From Psychromonas sp. SP041 (GTDB lineage: Bacteria > Pseudomonadota > Gammaproteobacteria > Enterobacterales > Psychromonadaceae): DNA of 64,000 nucleotides. Positions 1 through 9,781 of the stretch are shown one piece after another. Every line of letters begins with the position of its first letter. Position 1 is the first letter of the stretch. Both the position numbers and the translations under genes were made by a program. The stretch spans positions 1 through 64,000 of the forward strand of contig NZ_CBRF02000010.1 in the NCBI RefSeq assembly GCF_000470315.2. Direction: 5' to 3'. The notes below the pieces were generated by a model. That model saw nothing but the letters and a program-made list of their open reading frames with translations. It was not told the DNA's origin and ran no database searches.

Positions 1-1
1 T

Positions 2-208
2 TTCACTGCTGCCATTTGTATTATAGATACACAAATAAGAGCCTATGCACTATCAGGTAATGGGACTATTCCGAAAAAACTTCAACTTATGCGAGAAGAT
101 GTTAAGCATTTTATTTTACCCAAAAAAAGAAAACACCGAACGTTTTCACGTTCAGTGCTCTATATTCCATCTAGATATCCGTTAAGATATAAGCCTAAAA
201 TCTCTTAA
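2..208 (+). pseudogene. C-terminal end of an IS4-like transposase (5' part outside window)
   Basis: An open frame enters from the left window edge and ends at TAA 206-208, giving 68 residues. The residues GTIPKKLQLMREDVKHFILP, followed by a basic KKRKHR stretch and a YP near the end, have the pattern of the extreme C-terminus of IS4-family (DDE) transposases. The family match is from memory of that C-terminal pattern; the catalytic residues would lie outside the window. It cannot be told here whether the element is intact or a remnant. It lies on the strand opposite to lpdA and ends about 55 bp from the lpdA stop, so the element's right end probably falls between 209 and 262. Confidence 0.6.
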
Positions 209-262
209 CCGAACGGCATTGGCTCAATGAGCTGCCTTAGTATTAACAATTAGCTTGTTAAA

Positions 263-1693
263 CTATTTACGTTTTACCGCTTTTGCATTTGGTAAATCAG
301 TAATTGAACCTTCATAAATCTCAGCCGCTAAGCCAACTGATTCATGTAATGTTGGATGTGCATGAATTGTTAATGCAATATCTTCAGCATCACAACCCAT
401 TTCAATTGCTAGGCCGATTTCACCTAGTAATTCACCAGCATTAGTACCAACAACAGAACCACCAAGAATACGATGCGTATCTTTATCAAAGATAAGCTTA
501 GTCATACCATCTGAACAATCAGATGCAATTGCGCGACCAGAAGCAGCCCAAGGGAATACTGATTTTTCGTAGTTAAGACCTTGCTCTTTCGCTTCTTTCT
601 CTGTCACACCAACCCAAGCCATTTCTGGCTCAGTGTAAGCGATTGAAGGAATTGTTTTAGGATCAAAGTAATGCTTTTTACCAGCAATAACTTCAGCAGC
701 AACATGCGCTTCGTGCACGCCTTTATGTGCAAGCATTGGTTGACCAACGATATCACCTACAGCATGGATATGCGGTACGTTAGTATGCATTTGCTTATCA
801 ACTTCGATAAAACCACGTTCAGTTACCGTAATACCTGCTTTTTCAGCATCTAGCGATAGACCGTTTGGTACACGACCAACTGCCACTAAGACTGCATCGT
901 AAGCTTTTGCTTCTGCAGGTGCATTTTTACCTTCAAAAGAAACGTATAACGCATCTTCTTTAGCTTCAACGCCAGTCACTTTAGTTTCAAGCATGATATT
1001 GAATTTATTTTTTACTTTCTTAGTATAAACTTGCACGATATCTTTATCGGCAGCAGGTACTAATTGGTCAGCAAACTCAACAACATCAACATCTGAACCT
1101 AGAGATTTATACACTGTACCCATTTCTAGACCGATGATACCACCACCTAATACAAGTAAACGTTTTGGAACAGATTTAAGCTCTAGAGCATCTGTTGAAT
1201 CCCAAACACGTGGGTCATCATGTGGAATGAATGGTAATTTGATAGGACGTGAGCCTGCCGCGATAACTGCGTTGTCAAACGTAATAGTCGTTACTTCACC
1301 ATCAAGATCTGTTGCTTCAATCGTATTTGGACCAGTGAAACGACCCATGCCAGTAACAGATGTTACTTTACGCATTTTAGCCATGCCTTGTAGGCCACCG
1401 GTTAACTGTGAAACTACTTTTTCTTTCCAGATACGGATTTTATCGATATCTGTAGAAGGCTCACCAAATAATACACCGTGCTCAGAAAGCGCTTTTGCTT
1501 CTTCAATTACTTTAGAAACATGTAGAAGTGCTTTTGATGGGATACAACCTACGTTTAAACAAACACCGCCTAATGTGCTGTATTTTTCGATTAGAACAGT
1601 TTCTAATCCTAAATCTGCTGCACGAAATGCTGCAGAATACCCTGCAGGGCCAGAACCTAATACAACAACCTGCGTTTTAATTTCTTTACTCAT
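263..1693 (-). CDS. lpdA: Dihydrolipoyl dehydrogenase (E3)
   Basis: FAD-dependent E3 subunit of the pyruvate and 2-oxoglutarate dehydrogenase complexes; it reoxidises dihydrolipoyl groups and passes electrons to NAD+. The start is the ATG at 1693 (MSKEIKTQ), with AGAGG 6 bases upstream, rather than an in-frame upstream codon; this gives 476 residues against 474 in E. coli. Visible features are the N-terminal FAD motif GSGPAG, the redox disulfide in GGVCLNVGC (Cys45 and Cys50), the NAD-binding GGGIIGLE, and HAHPTLHE near the C-terminus carrying the catalytic His/Glu pair. It is the last gene of the pdhR-aceE-aceF-lpdA cluster, about 106 bp after aceF. No strong terminator is seen after it, only a short TTAACAA inverted repeat at 243-261. 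Confidence 0.97.
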   Translation of the reverse strand: MSKEIKTQVVVLGSGPAGYSAAFRAADLGLETVLIEKYSTLGGVCLNVGCIPSKALLHVSKVIEEAKALSEHGVLFGEPSTDIDKIRIWKEKVVSQLTGGLQGMAKMRKVTSVTGMGRFTGPNTIEATDLDGEVTTITFDNAVIAAGSRPIKLPFIPHDDPRVWDSTDALELKSVPKRLLVLGGGIIGLEMGTVYKSLGSDVDVVEFADQLVPAADKDIVQVYTKKVKNKFNIMLETKVTGVEAKEDALYVSFEGKNAPAEAKAYDAVLVAVGRVPNGLSLDAEKAGITVTERGFIEVDKQMHTNVPHIHAVGDIVGQPMLAHKGVHEAHVAAEVIAGKKHYFDPKTIPSIAYTEPEMAWVGVTEKEAKEQGLNYEKSVFPWAASGRAIASDCSDGMTKLIFDKDTHRILGGSVVGTNAGELLGEIGLAIEMGCDAEDIALTIHAHPTLHESVGLAAEIYEGSITDLPNAKAVKRK

Positions 1694-1799
1694 GACGACC
1701 TCTATAAATAAGAACACTCGAATAGGATTTGTAGTCTATTCAAATGTTAATAGAATGTAAATAAATGGTCGACATAACTGCCGACCTGCTTAACAAAGA

Positions 1800-3377
1800 T
1801 TATAGGATTAACGTACGTAAATCAGATAAGTGCTTATTAACGGCAGTAATAAAGCGTGCACCGTCAGCACCATCAATTACACGATGGTCATATGAAAGAG
1901 CAAGAGGAACCATCATACGAGGTTCAAATTCTTTACCATTCCATTGTGGTTTAATTGCTGATTTAGACACACCTAAAATAGCAACTTCTGGCGCGTTCAC
2001 GATTGGTGTAAATTGAGTACCACCGATACCACCAAGGCTAGAGATAGTCATACTACCACCTTGCATATCTTTAGATGTTAATTTACCAGCACGTGCTTTC
2101 TTAGAAATTTCAGCGATGTCACGACAGATATCAAAAATACCTTTGTTTAGTACATCTTTAACGACTGGTACAACTAGACCATTTGGTGTGTCTACTGCGA
2201 TACCAATATTGAAGTATTTCTTAAGAATCAAGCTTTGACCATCTTCAGATAGAGATGAATTAAAGTTAGGGTATTGTTGTAATGCTTTAGCTACTGCTTT
2301 CATCATAAACACTAATGGGCTAATTTTAACACCCAGATCTTGTTTAAGCGCAATTGCATTTTGTTCTTTACGGAACTCTTCTAATTCAGTGATATCAGCT
2401 TCATCGAATTGTGTAACGTGTGGGATAGTTACCCAGTTACGGTGTAGAGCAGGACCAGAGATTTTTTGGATGCGAGAAAGTTCTTTCACTTCCACTTCAC
2501 CAAATTTAGCAAAATCTACTTTAGGTGAAGCTGCAACAGCTAGACCACCGCCGCCGCCAGATTTAGCCGCTTGTAATTGTGCTTTAACGTATTTTTGTAC
2601 GTCATCTTTTGTTGTGCGTCCTTTAGGACCAGTAGAAGCAATTACATTTAAGTCTAAATCGAATTCACGTGCGATACGACGAACTGATGGAGAAGCTTTA
2701 ACGTCTTTGTTTACAACAACTTCAGCTTTAGCTGCTTTTGCAGGAGCTGGAGCCGCTGCAGGTGCTGCTTTAGGTGCTTCTGCTGTTGGAGCAGCTGCCG
2801 CTACAGGTGCCGCAGCGCCTTGAGCTTCAATCAATAAAATTAATGTGCCTTCAGACACTTTATCGCCAGTCGCGATTTTAATTTCTTTAACAACACCACC
2901 GAATGGAGCAGGTACGTCCATTGATGCTTTATCGCCTTCAACAGTGATGATATCTTGGTCTTCAGTGATCGTATCGCCAACAGCAACTAGAATGTCAGTC
3001 ACTTCAACTTCATCACCACCGATATCTGGAACGCATAGTTCTTTAACTGCAGTCGCTGCTTGTGCAACGGGCGCAGCAGCTTCAACTGGTGCAGCTGGTG
3101 TTTCAGCAGCAGGAGCTTCTGCAGGAGCGGCAGCTGAACCAGCTACTTCAACGATTAATACTAAGTTACCTTCAGAAACGCTGTCACCAACATTTACTTT
3201 GATTTCTTTAACAACACCAGCAACTGATGAAGGTACGTCCATTGACGCTTTATCGCCTTCAATCGTTAATACATCTTGGTCTTCAGCGATAGTATCGCCG
3301 ACTGCAACTAAGATATCAGTAATATCAGCCGCATCAGCACCAATATCAGGTAGTAAAAATTCTTTTAATTCAGACAT
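1800..3377 (-). CDS. aceF: Pyruvate dehydrogenase E2, dihydrolipoyl acetyltransferase
   Basis: Core E2 subunit that transfers the acetyl group to CoA. ATG at 3377 ([10 protein letters not shown]) is preceded by AGGAAA; an upstream in-frame codon is ignored. In 525 residues there are two lipoyl domains, with the lipoylated lysines in GDKASMDVP at Lys43 and Lys150. Ala/Pro-rich linkers separate them. A peripheral-subunit-binding domain follows ([18 protein letters not shown]), and then the acetyltransferase domain with the active-site signature [14 protein letters not shown]. coli AceF has three lipoyl domains (about 630 residues), so this is a two-lipoyl version. It sits 57 bp after aceE and is cotranscribed with it by position. 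Confidence 0.97.
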   Translation of the reverse strand: MSELKEFLLPDIGADAADITDILVAVGDTIAEDQDVLTIEGDKASMDVPSSVAGVVKEIKVNVGDSVSEGNLVLIVEVAGSAAAPAEAPAAETPAAPVEAAAPVAQAATAVKELCVPDIGGDEVEVTDILVAVGDTITEDQDIITVEGDKASMDVPAPFGGVVKEIKIATGDKVSEGTLILLIEAQGAAAPVAAAAPTAEAPKAAPAAAPAPAKAAKAEVVVNKDVKASPSVRRIAREFDLDLNVIASTGPKGRTTKDDVQKYVKAQLQAAKSGGGGGLAVAASPKVDFAKFGEVEVKELSRIQKISGPALHRNWVTIPHVTQFDEADITELEEFRKEQNAIALKQDLGVKISPLVFMMKAVAKALQQYPNFNSSLSEDGQSLILKKYFNIGIAVDTPNGLVVPVVKDVLNKGIFDICRDIAEISKKARAGKLTSKDMQGGSMTISSLGGIGGTQFTPIVNAPEVAILGVSKSAIKPQWNGKEFEPRMMVPLALSYDHRVIDGADGARFITAVNKHLSDLRTLIL

Positions 3378-3434
3378 AATAATTTTCCTAATCAATAAAA
3401 GTCGGTGTTAGCTTTTACTAACACCGAGACTGAT

Positions 3435-6095
3435 TTATGCAAATAATGGGTTGATTTTGTTTACATCGATATCAAACTTAGCAATCGCTTCAGTAACGAC
3501 TTTACGTTCAACATCACCACGTTTTGCTAACTCAGTTAGCGCAGCTACAACAACGTAACCCGCATTAACTTCGAAGTGACGACGTAAGTTTTCACGGCTA
3601 TCACTACGGCCGAAACCATCAGTACCAAGTACTTTGTATGAATCAGCAGGAATAAACGCACGTACTTGCTCAGCATAGTTTTTCATGTAATCCGTTGCAG
3701 CAATTGTTGGCTCATCACCTAATACAGACGTAATGTATGGTGTTTTTTGCTCTGCTTCAGGGTTTAACATGTTGTAACGTTCAACGTCTTGACCATCGCG
3801 TGTTAATTCATTGAATGAAGTAACAGAGAAGATGTCAGAAGCAACGCCATATTCTTCACTTAGTATCGTCGCAGCAGCACGTACTTCGTTCATAATAGTA
3901 CCTGAACTTAATAGTTGTACTTTGCTCTTACCTGGTAGTGAAGCAAACTTGTAAATACCTTTACGAATACCTTCTTCAACGCCTTCTGGCATTGCTGGCA
4001 TTGCGTAGTTTTCATTCATTACTGTTAAGTAATAGAACACATTTTCTTGTTTCTCGCCGTACATGCGCTCAATACCATGTTGAACGATAACTGCTAGCTC
4101 ATAAGCAAATGTAGGGTCGTAAGAAATACAGTTAGGGATAGTATTTGCTTGAATATGACTGTGGCCATCTTCATGCTGTAGACCTTCACCATTTAGCGTA
4201 GTACGACCAGCCGTAGCGCCTAATAGGAAACCACGTGCTTGTTGGTCGCCTGCCATCCATGCCATATCACCAATACGTTGGAAACCAAACATAGAGTAGT
4301 AGATGTAGAATGGAATCATTGGTAAGTCATTCGTACTGTAAGATGTTGCAGCAGCAACCCAAGAAGACATTGAACCTAGTTCATTAATACCTTCTTGCAG
4401 TACTTGACCCGATGTTGCTTCTTTGTAGTAAGAAACCACGCCGCGGTCTTCAGGTGTGTATTCTTGACCGTGTGGGTTATAGATACCCACTTGACGGAAT
4501 AGACCTTCCATACCAAATGTACGCGCTTCATCGGCAATGATCGGCACGATGTTTTTACCAATACCTTTATCTTTCAACAATACATTTAGGATACGTACGT
4601 AAGCCATAGTTGTTGAAATTTCACGTTTCTGCTCACCTAATAGTGCTGAGAATTTATCTAATTCAGGCACGGCTAGTTTTTCAGTAAACTTAGGTAGACG
4701 CTTAGGTGTGTAACCTAATAACGCTTCACGTTTACCGTGTAAGTAGTTGTATTCTTCAGAACCTTCTTCAAGTGTTAAGTAAGGTAGTGTTGCCGCTTGC
4801 TCATCACTTAATAAATCTTGTAGACCTAAACGATCACGTAAGGTTTCGATATGCTCTTCAGTCATTTTCTTCACGCCGTGAGCAATATTTTTACCCTCAG
4901 CCGCTGCGCCCATACCGTAACCTTTAACAGTTTTAGCTAAGATGACAGTAGGTTTACCCGCTGTATCTTCTGCGTTTTTAAATGCAGCGTACAGTTTAGA
5001 TGAATCATGACCACCACGCTTAAGTGCGAAGATTTGTTCATCTGTCATGTCTGCAACTAGTGCAGCTGTTTCAGGGTATTTACCGAAGAAATGTTCACGA
5101 ACGTAAGCACCGTCTTTAGATTTGAATGTTTGGTAATCACCATCAACAGTTTCTTCCATTAATTGTAATAATTTACCAGACGTATCTTTAGCGATTAGTG
5201 AATCCCAGTTGCCACCCCAGATAACTTTAACAACATTCCAACCAGCACCTGTAAATAGGCCTTCTAGTTCTTGAATGATGCTACCGTTACCCATTACAGG
5301 TCCATCTAGACGTTGTAAGTTACAGTTAACCAAGAAACATAAGTTATCTAGTTTTTCACGTGAAGCGAATGATAATGAACCACGAGATTCTGGCTCATCC
5401 ATTTCACCATCACCTAAGAACGCGTAAACACGTTGCGCAGATGTTGGTTTTAAACCACGACCGTCAAGGTATTTTAAGAAACGTGCTTGGTAAATAGCAG
5501 CGATTGGACCAAGACCCATCGATACCGTAGGGAACTGCCAAAATTCAGGAAGTAGTTTTGGATGCGGGTAAGATGGTAAACCTTTACCGTCTACTTCTTG
5601 GCGGAAGTTATCTAACTGCTCAGCAGTTAAACGACCTTCAAGAAATGCACGAGCATAAATACCAGGAGAAATGTGGCCTTGGTAATAAACTAAATCACCG
5701 CCATCTGTTTCATTTGGTGCACGGAAGAAGTGGTTAAAACATACTTCGTAAAATGCAGCGGCAGACTGATAAGAAGCCATGTGGCCACCCAAGTCTAAAT
5801 CTTTCTTAGAAGCGCGCATAACGATCATGATCGCATTCCAACGAATAATTGAACGAATACGTTGTTCTATTTTCAGATCGCCAGGATAAGCAGGTTGCTC
5901 ACTTGTAGGAATAGTATTCACGTAGTTAGTGTTAATGCCAGTCGGCAAGTTAACACCTTCAACGCGTGCTTTTTCAATCACTTGTTCAAGGACAAATTGA
6001 GCACGTTCAGAGCCCTCATCTTCAAGAATGGTTGCTAATGCTTCAAGCCATTCAGAAGTTTCTTGTGCATCAATATCTTTTAAGATGTCAGTCAT
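3435..6095 (-). CDS. aceE: Pyruvate dehydrogenase E1 component (homodimeric type)
   Basis: Thiamine-diphosphate-dependent E1 that decarboxylates pyruvate and reductively acetylates the E2 lipoyl groups. At 886 residues it is the same size as E. coli AceE (887). The ThDP/Mg motif is visible as GDGEMDEPES (GDG at 228-230), ending with NCN at 257-259. It starts at ATG 6095 with AAGGAAAG upstream. It is the first structural gene after pdhR (196 bp spacer). I see no clear PdhR operator in that spacer, so the complex may be expressed mainly from the pdhR promoter, though a weaker internal promoter cannot be excluded. Confidence 0.98.
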   Translation of the reverse strand: MTDILKDIDAQETSEWLEALATILEDEGSERAQFVLEQVIEKARVEGVNLPTGINTNYVNTIPTSEQPAYPGDLKIEQRIRSIIRWNAIMIVMRASKKDLDLGGHMASYQSAAAFYEVCFNHFFRAPNETDGGDLVYYQGHISPGIYARAFLEGRLTAEQLDNFRQEVDGKGLPSYPHPKLLPEFWQFPTVSMGLGPIAAIYQARFLKYLDGRGLKPTSAQRVYAFLGDGEMDEPESRGSLSFASREKLDNLCFLVNCNLQRLDGPVMGNGSIIQELEGLFTGAGWNVVKVIWGGNWDSLIAKDTSGKLLQLMEETVDGDYQTFKSKDGAYVREHFFGKYPETAALVADMTDEQIFALKRGGHDSSKLYAAFKNAEDTAGKPTVILAKTVKGYGMGAAAEGKNIAHGVKKMTEEHIETLRDRLGLQDLLSDEQAATLPYLTLEEGSEEYNYLHGKREALLGYTPKRLPKFTEKLAVPELDKFSALLGEQKREISTTMAYVRILNVLLKDKGIGKNIVPIIADEARTFGMEGLFRQVGIYNPHGQEYTPEDRGVVSYYKEATSGQVLQEGINELGSMSSWVAAATSYSTNDLPMIPFYIYYSMFGFQRIGDMAWMAGDQQARGFLLGATAGRTTLNGEGLQHEDGHSHIQANTIPNCISYDPTFAYELAVIVQHGIERMYGEKQENVFYYLTVMNENYAMPAMPEGVEEGIRKGIYKFASLPGKSKVQLLSSGTIMNEVRAAATILSEEYGVASDIFSVTSFNELTRDGQDVERYNMLNPEAEQKTPYITSVLGDEPTIAATDYMKNYAEQVRAFIPADSYKVLGTDGFGRSDSRENLRRHFEVNAGYVVVAALTELAKRGDVERKVVTEAIAKFDIDVNKINPLFA

Positions 6096-6291
6096 GACAC
6101 TTTCCTTCTATATCACTAGATAATCTCAGCTCGAAAGCTAAGCGTTTTGTTATAATTATTTACATTAACCACTACCTGCTTTACAGCACGTTTGCATGCC
6201 ATTTCGGCAATAAGTAATCTAAATAGTTATGTCTATAAGTATGTTCCACATTGTTGATTGTGTCCGCCACACTATAAAACGGAGGTTACTT

Positions 6292-7041
6292 TTAAAAACC
6301 GCCTAACTCACGTTTAAAGGCACTTTCTTCGCGCAACATAACCAAGCGCGTTTCTTCAATATAATTAAGATGCTTATCCGACGCTTCTTTCGCTTTCATT
6401 GGTTGCTTAGATAAAATAGCATCCACCAACTGTAAACGATGTTCATGTATTTTTTTCGCGACTTCTGGATACAAATACAACTGTTTAACGTTGTCTGAAA
6501 TATTCTTTTGTAACAGAGGTTTAATGCCGCGTGCTAAATGCAAAAAGACCACATTATGCGATGCTTCGATGACGGCTAAATAAAACTCCGCAACAGATGC
6601 TATTTCAAGTTCAATATTACCAGTTGTGTTTGCCATATCAATAGCACCGAAACTTGTTTTTATTTTTTTAAAATCTTCAGAAGTACCACGTAAAGCAGCG
6701 TAATAAGCAGAGAATCCTTCAATAGCATGACGAAATTCTAATAGGTCATATTTAGATTCAGGGTGTGAATTTAATAATTCAAATAAAGGATCGGTCAATT
6801 GCTCACGCAATTCTTCTTTAACGTACGTTCCACCGCCTTGGCGACGTGTTAGTAGACCTTTTGACTCTAAACGTTGAATGGCTTCACGTAATGAAGGACG
6901 TGAAACATCAAATTGTTTAGCTAACTCTCGCTCTGGTAATAACTTTTCGCCAAGCTCTAAACTACCTTCTAAAATCATGCTCTCAAGTTGTGATTCGATC
7001 ACATCAGCAAGTTTAGGTTGTTTAATTTTTGCGTAAGTCAT
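6292..7041 (-). CDS. pdhR: Pyruvate dehydrogenase complex repressor PdhR (GntR/FadR family)
   Basis: Pyruvate-sensing transcription factor. The N-terminal winged helix includes KQFDVSRPSLREAIQRLESK and the GGGTYV wing; an all-helical FCD ligand-binding domain fills the remainder. Its 249 residues are close to E. coli PdhR (254). ATG at 7041 has AAGG upstream. Position directly before aceEF-lpdA supports the assignment. A near-perfect PdhR operator lies about 62 bp upstream of its own start, consistent with autoregulation and pyruvate induction of the whole cluster. Confidence 0.96.
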   Translation of the reverse strand: MTYAKIKQPKLADVIESQLESMILEGSLELGEKLLPERELAKQFDVSRPSLREAIQRLESKGLLTRRQGGGTYVKEELREQLTDPLFELLNSHPESKYDLLEFRHAIEGFSAYYAALRGTSEDFKKIKTSFGAIDMANTTGNIELEIASVAEFYLAVIEASHNVVFLHLARGIKPLLQKNISDNVKQLYLYPEVAKKIHEHRLQLVDAILSKQPMKAKEASDKHLNYIEETRLVMLREESAFKRELGGF

Positions 7042-7360
7042 AACAGCCTTAATTTAGTTAAACTTGATACATTATTGCAGCGAACAAATAACAGTAAATG
7101 TAAAATGGTATTACCAATTTAATATTTAGCCATAGAAATTAACAAAATTAGCGATTTATGTCTAGATTTTTATCATTTTAAATAACCTCATAAAGTTGAT
7201 GGTCATTGCGTTAATCACCAATATGAGCGGTTTTAATATTGAGTTTCATAGGGGCAATTAAAAACCCACTATTTCATCCATTTAATATGTATGACTTAAT
7301 AACCAATTTTTGCTTTTAATTAAATAAAAGATTCATTTTTTAAAAAACAATCAAAACAAA
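7042..7360. other. pdhR-ampD intergenic region without genes
   Basis: This AT-rich spacer of 319 bp holds the presumed pdhR promoter and the operator at 7103-7119. The rest (about 7125-7360) shows no credible ORF, RNA gene or repeat. In enterobacteria ampE lies between ampD and pdhR; no trace of it is visible here. Confidence 0.7.
7103..7119. promoter_or_regulatory. PdhR operator
   Basis: The 17-bp sequence AAATGGTATTACCAATT matches the PdhR consensus AATTGGTnnnACCAATT at 13 of 14 defined positions. It lies about 62 bp upstream of the pdhR start codon, the usual place for an autoregulatory site. Confidence 0.85.
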
Positions 7361-7906
7361 CTAATCAGTTAATAGCTTAAAATAGTAATCCCAATCAAAG
7401 CCACTACCAGGGTCAGTTTTACGACCAGGCGCGATATCACTGTGCCCGACAATACGTTCACGTGTAATTAAAGGGTAACGAGTTTGAATATACTTAGTCG
7501 TTTCAGCTAAGGCTTGATATTGATATTCAGTATAAGCACTACAATCAGTCCCTTCCATTTCAATACCGATAGAGAAATCATTACATCCTTCTATACCTTG
7601 AAAAGAAGACACGCCTGCATGCCATGCACGTTGCTCAAAGGGAACATACTGCTCTATTGCACCGTTTCGACGAATCACACAGTGAGCAGACACTTCTAAA
7701 CCTTGTAAGTCGGCAAAACTAGGGTCAGCGGAGCAATCTAGACACCCAGTGAATAAGTTTTTAATATGCTCTGTTGCAAACTGCCCTTCTGGCAAACTAA
7801 TACAATGGATCACCAGTAAACTAATTTCAGACTGATTTGGTCGTTGATTATAAAAAGAACTTTTAATAAAAGTAGCATTACTCAGCAAACCAAATGTATC
7901 GATCAT
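7361..7906 (-). CDS. ampD: 1,6-anhydro-N-acetylmuramyl-L-alanine amidase AmpD
   Basis: Cytoplasmic zinc amidase that cleaves the stem peptide from anhydromuropeptides during cell-wall recycling. The 181 residues contain the expected zinc and catalytic residues at family positions: His34 (VIHC), Glu116 (FSIGIE), His155 (GHSD), and Lys163 and Asp165 in GRKTDPG. It starts at ATG 7906 after AAGGAAA. It lies downstream of guaA, separated by a terminator, and upstream of pdhR; ampE and nadC, often beside it, are absent from the window. Confidence 0.94.
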   Translation of the reverse strand: MIDTFGLLSNATFIKSSFYNQRPNQSEISLLVIHCISLPEGQFATEHIKNLFTGCLDCSADPSFADLQGLEVSAHCVIRRNGAIEQYVPFEQRAWHAGVSSFQGIEGCNDFSIGIEMEGTDCSAYTEYQYQALAETTKYIQTRYPLITRERIVGHSDIAPGRKTDPGSGFDWDYYFKLLTD

Positions 7907-7941
7907 TATTTTTCCTTATCAAAACTTAAGAAGTTAAAAAC

Positions 7942-7971
7942 AAAAAAAGGCGGCAAATAAGCCACCTTTTT
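7942..7971 (-). terminator. Intrinsic terminator after guaA
   Basis: An 8-bp stem (AAGGCGGC/GCCACCTT, one G-U wobble) with loop AAATAA is followed on the minus strand by a run of U. It lies about 45 bp beyond the guaA stop and just before the ampD start. Confidence 0.85.
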
Positions 7972-8017
7972 ATATTAAACCACTGCTTTAATTTAAACAG
8001 TCATTATCTATTGATGA

Positions 8018-9598
8018 TTATTCCCATTCAATAGTAGCAGGTGGTTTACCCGACACATCGTACACAACTCGTGAGATACCATCAATTTCGTTGATAATAC
8101 GGTTAGAAACGTGACCGATTAACTCATACGGTAAGTGAGACCAACGTGCCGTCATAAAGTCGATAGTTTCAACACAACGAAGTGAAACAACCCAATCATA
8201 TTTACGGCAATCACCCATTACACCCACAGAGCGTACCGGTAAGAACACAACAAATGCTTGGCTTACTTTATGGTATAAATCAGCTTTGTGTAGCTCTTCA
8301 ATGAAGATAGCATCTGCACGACGTAATAAGTCACAGTACTCTTTCTTCACTTCACCTAACACACGAACACCTAAACCAGGCCCAGGGAACGGGTGACGGT
8401 ATAACATGTTATATGGCAAACCAAGTTCTAAACCAATTTTACGCACTTCATCTTTAAAGAGCTCACGTAAAGGTTCAACTAATCCCATTTCCATATCATC
8501 AGGTAAACCACCTACGTTATGGTGAGATTTAATCACATGTGCTTTACCATTTTTAGAAGCCGCAGATTCGATAACATCGGGGTAAATAGTCCCCTGTGCT
8601 AACCATTTTGCATTAGCTAGTTTTTTAGATTCTTCATCGAAGATCTCAACAAAAACACGACCAATTATTTTACGCTTAGCTTCTGGATCATTTTCACCAG
8701 CCATTTGATCAAGGAAACGGTGCTCAGCATTAACATGGATAATGTTTAATCCAAATTTATCACCGAACATTTCCATTACTTGTGCGCCTTCGTTCAAACG
8801 TAATAAACCGTTATCAACAAATACACACGTTAACTTATCACCAATAGCACGTTGCAATAACATCGCCACAACAGATGAATCTACACCACCAGATAAACCA
8901 AGGATAACTTCATCATCACCTACTTGCTCTTTCATTCGAGCAACGGCATCGTCAATAATTGATGCAGGTGTCCATAATGTTTCACAACCACAAATATCGA
9001 CAACGAAGTTGCGTAACATACCTTCGCCTTGCGCGGTATGTGTTACTTCTGGGTGGAATTGAACACCATAAAAACGTTTTTCTTCATTAGCGATAACAGC
9101 AAATTGACACGTAGCCGTGTTAGCAACGGTAGTGAAATCAGCAGGAATAGCCGACACTTTATCGCCATGACTCATCCATACATCTAATAATGGTTTTCCG
9201 TCTGCAGATAATGCGTCTTGGATGCCTTTAAGGAATGCAGATTCAGCTTGCACTTCAACTTTAGCATAACCAAACTCGCCTTCGCCTTCACCTTTGATGA
9301 CTGCTCCACCTAATTGGTGAGACATAGTTTGCATACCGTAACAGATACCCAACACTGGCACGCCAGCTGTAAATACGTATTCAGATGCGCGTGGAGATCC
9401 TTCTGCTATAACGCTTTCAGGGCCACCAGCAAGAATAATACCGTTAGGATTAAACTCTTTGATGTCCTCTTCATTAACATCCCAGCTCCAAAGTTCACAA
9501 TAAACACCAATTTCACGGATACGACGCGCAATTAATTGTGTGTATTGAGAACCAAAATCTAATATTAGAATACGCTGTTCATGAATGTTCTTACTCAT
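8018..9598 (-). CDS. guaA: GMP synthase (glutamine-hydrolysing)
   Basis: Converts XMP to GMP using ATP and glutamine-derived ammonia. The N-terminal class-I amidotransferase carries Cys86 (GICYGMQ) with His182 and Glu184 (FHPEV). The ATP-pyrophosphatase domain starts with SGGVDSS (236-242), and the C-terminal dimerisation domain ends in the conserved PPATIEWE. 526 residues (E. coli 525). ATG at 9598 follows AAAGGA. It lies downstream of guaB as in the usual guaBA operon, but a large palindrome occupies the 183-bp spacer. Confidence 0.98.
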   Translation of the reverse strand: MSKNIHEQRILILDFGSQYTQLIARRIREIGVYCELWSWDVNEEDIKEFNPNGIILAGGPESVIAEGSPRASEYVFTAGVPVLGICYGMQTMSHQLGGAVIKGEGEGEFGYAKVEVQAESAFLKGIQDALSADGKPLLDVWMSHGDKVSAIPADFTTVANTATCQFAVIANEEKRFYGVQFHPEVTHTAQGEGMLRNFVVDICGCETLWTPASIIDDAVARMKEQVGDDEVILGLSGGVDSSVVAMLLQRAIGDKLTCVFVDNGLLRLNEGAQVMEMFGDKFGLNIIHVNAEHRFLDQMAGENDPEAKRKIIGRVFVEIFDEESKKLANAKWLAQGTIYPDVIESAASKNGKAHVIKSHHNVGGLPDDMEMGLVEPLRELFKDEVRKIGLELGLPYNMLYRHPFPGPGLGVRVLGEVKKEYCDLLRRADAIFIEELHKADLYHKVSQAFVVFLPVRSVGVMGDCRKYDWVVSLRCVETIDFMTARWSHLPYELIGHVSNRIINEIDGISRVVYDVSGKPPATIEWE

Positions 9599-9638
9599 TA
9601 TATTGTCCTTTAATTTTCTTTATTCAGTTTCTAAAAAT

Positions 9639-9668
9639 AATAAAAGACGATATATATCGTCTTTTATT
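9639..9668. repeat. 30-bp perfect palindrome between guaB and guaA
   Basis: The sequence is centred on ATAT with arms AATAAAAGACGATAT and ATATCGTCTTTTATT, a perfect inverted repeat. It lies downstream of guaB and 41 bp before guaA. T-rich sequence flanks both sides, so it could act as an AT-rich terminator/attenuator or as a protein-binding palindrome; sequence alone does not decide. Confidence 0.75.
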
Positions 9669-9781
9669 TATAACTTAAGGAAGCTGAGCTAAGTGCTTAT
9701 TTACAAAAAGATTTATCAATAAAACTTTTTATTCTCAATAGATAGTTACATTTCCATTTGCACATTAAACTCATTATCTAC

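Noticed and set aside
1765-2016. Plus-strand ORF of 83 codons at the aceF 3' end
   Set aside because: Mostly antisense to the conserved aceF C-terminus, no ribosome-binding site, no recognisable protein features.
2389-3411. Antisense ORFs over aceF
   Set aside because: Ser/Thr/Ala-rich shadows of the Ala/Pro linkers and lipoyl domains of aceF; no start signals or recognisable domains.
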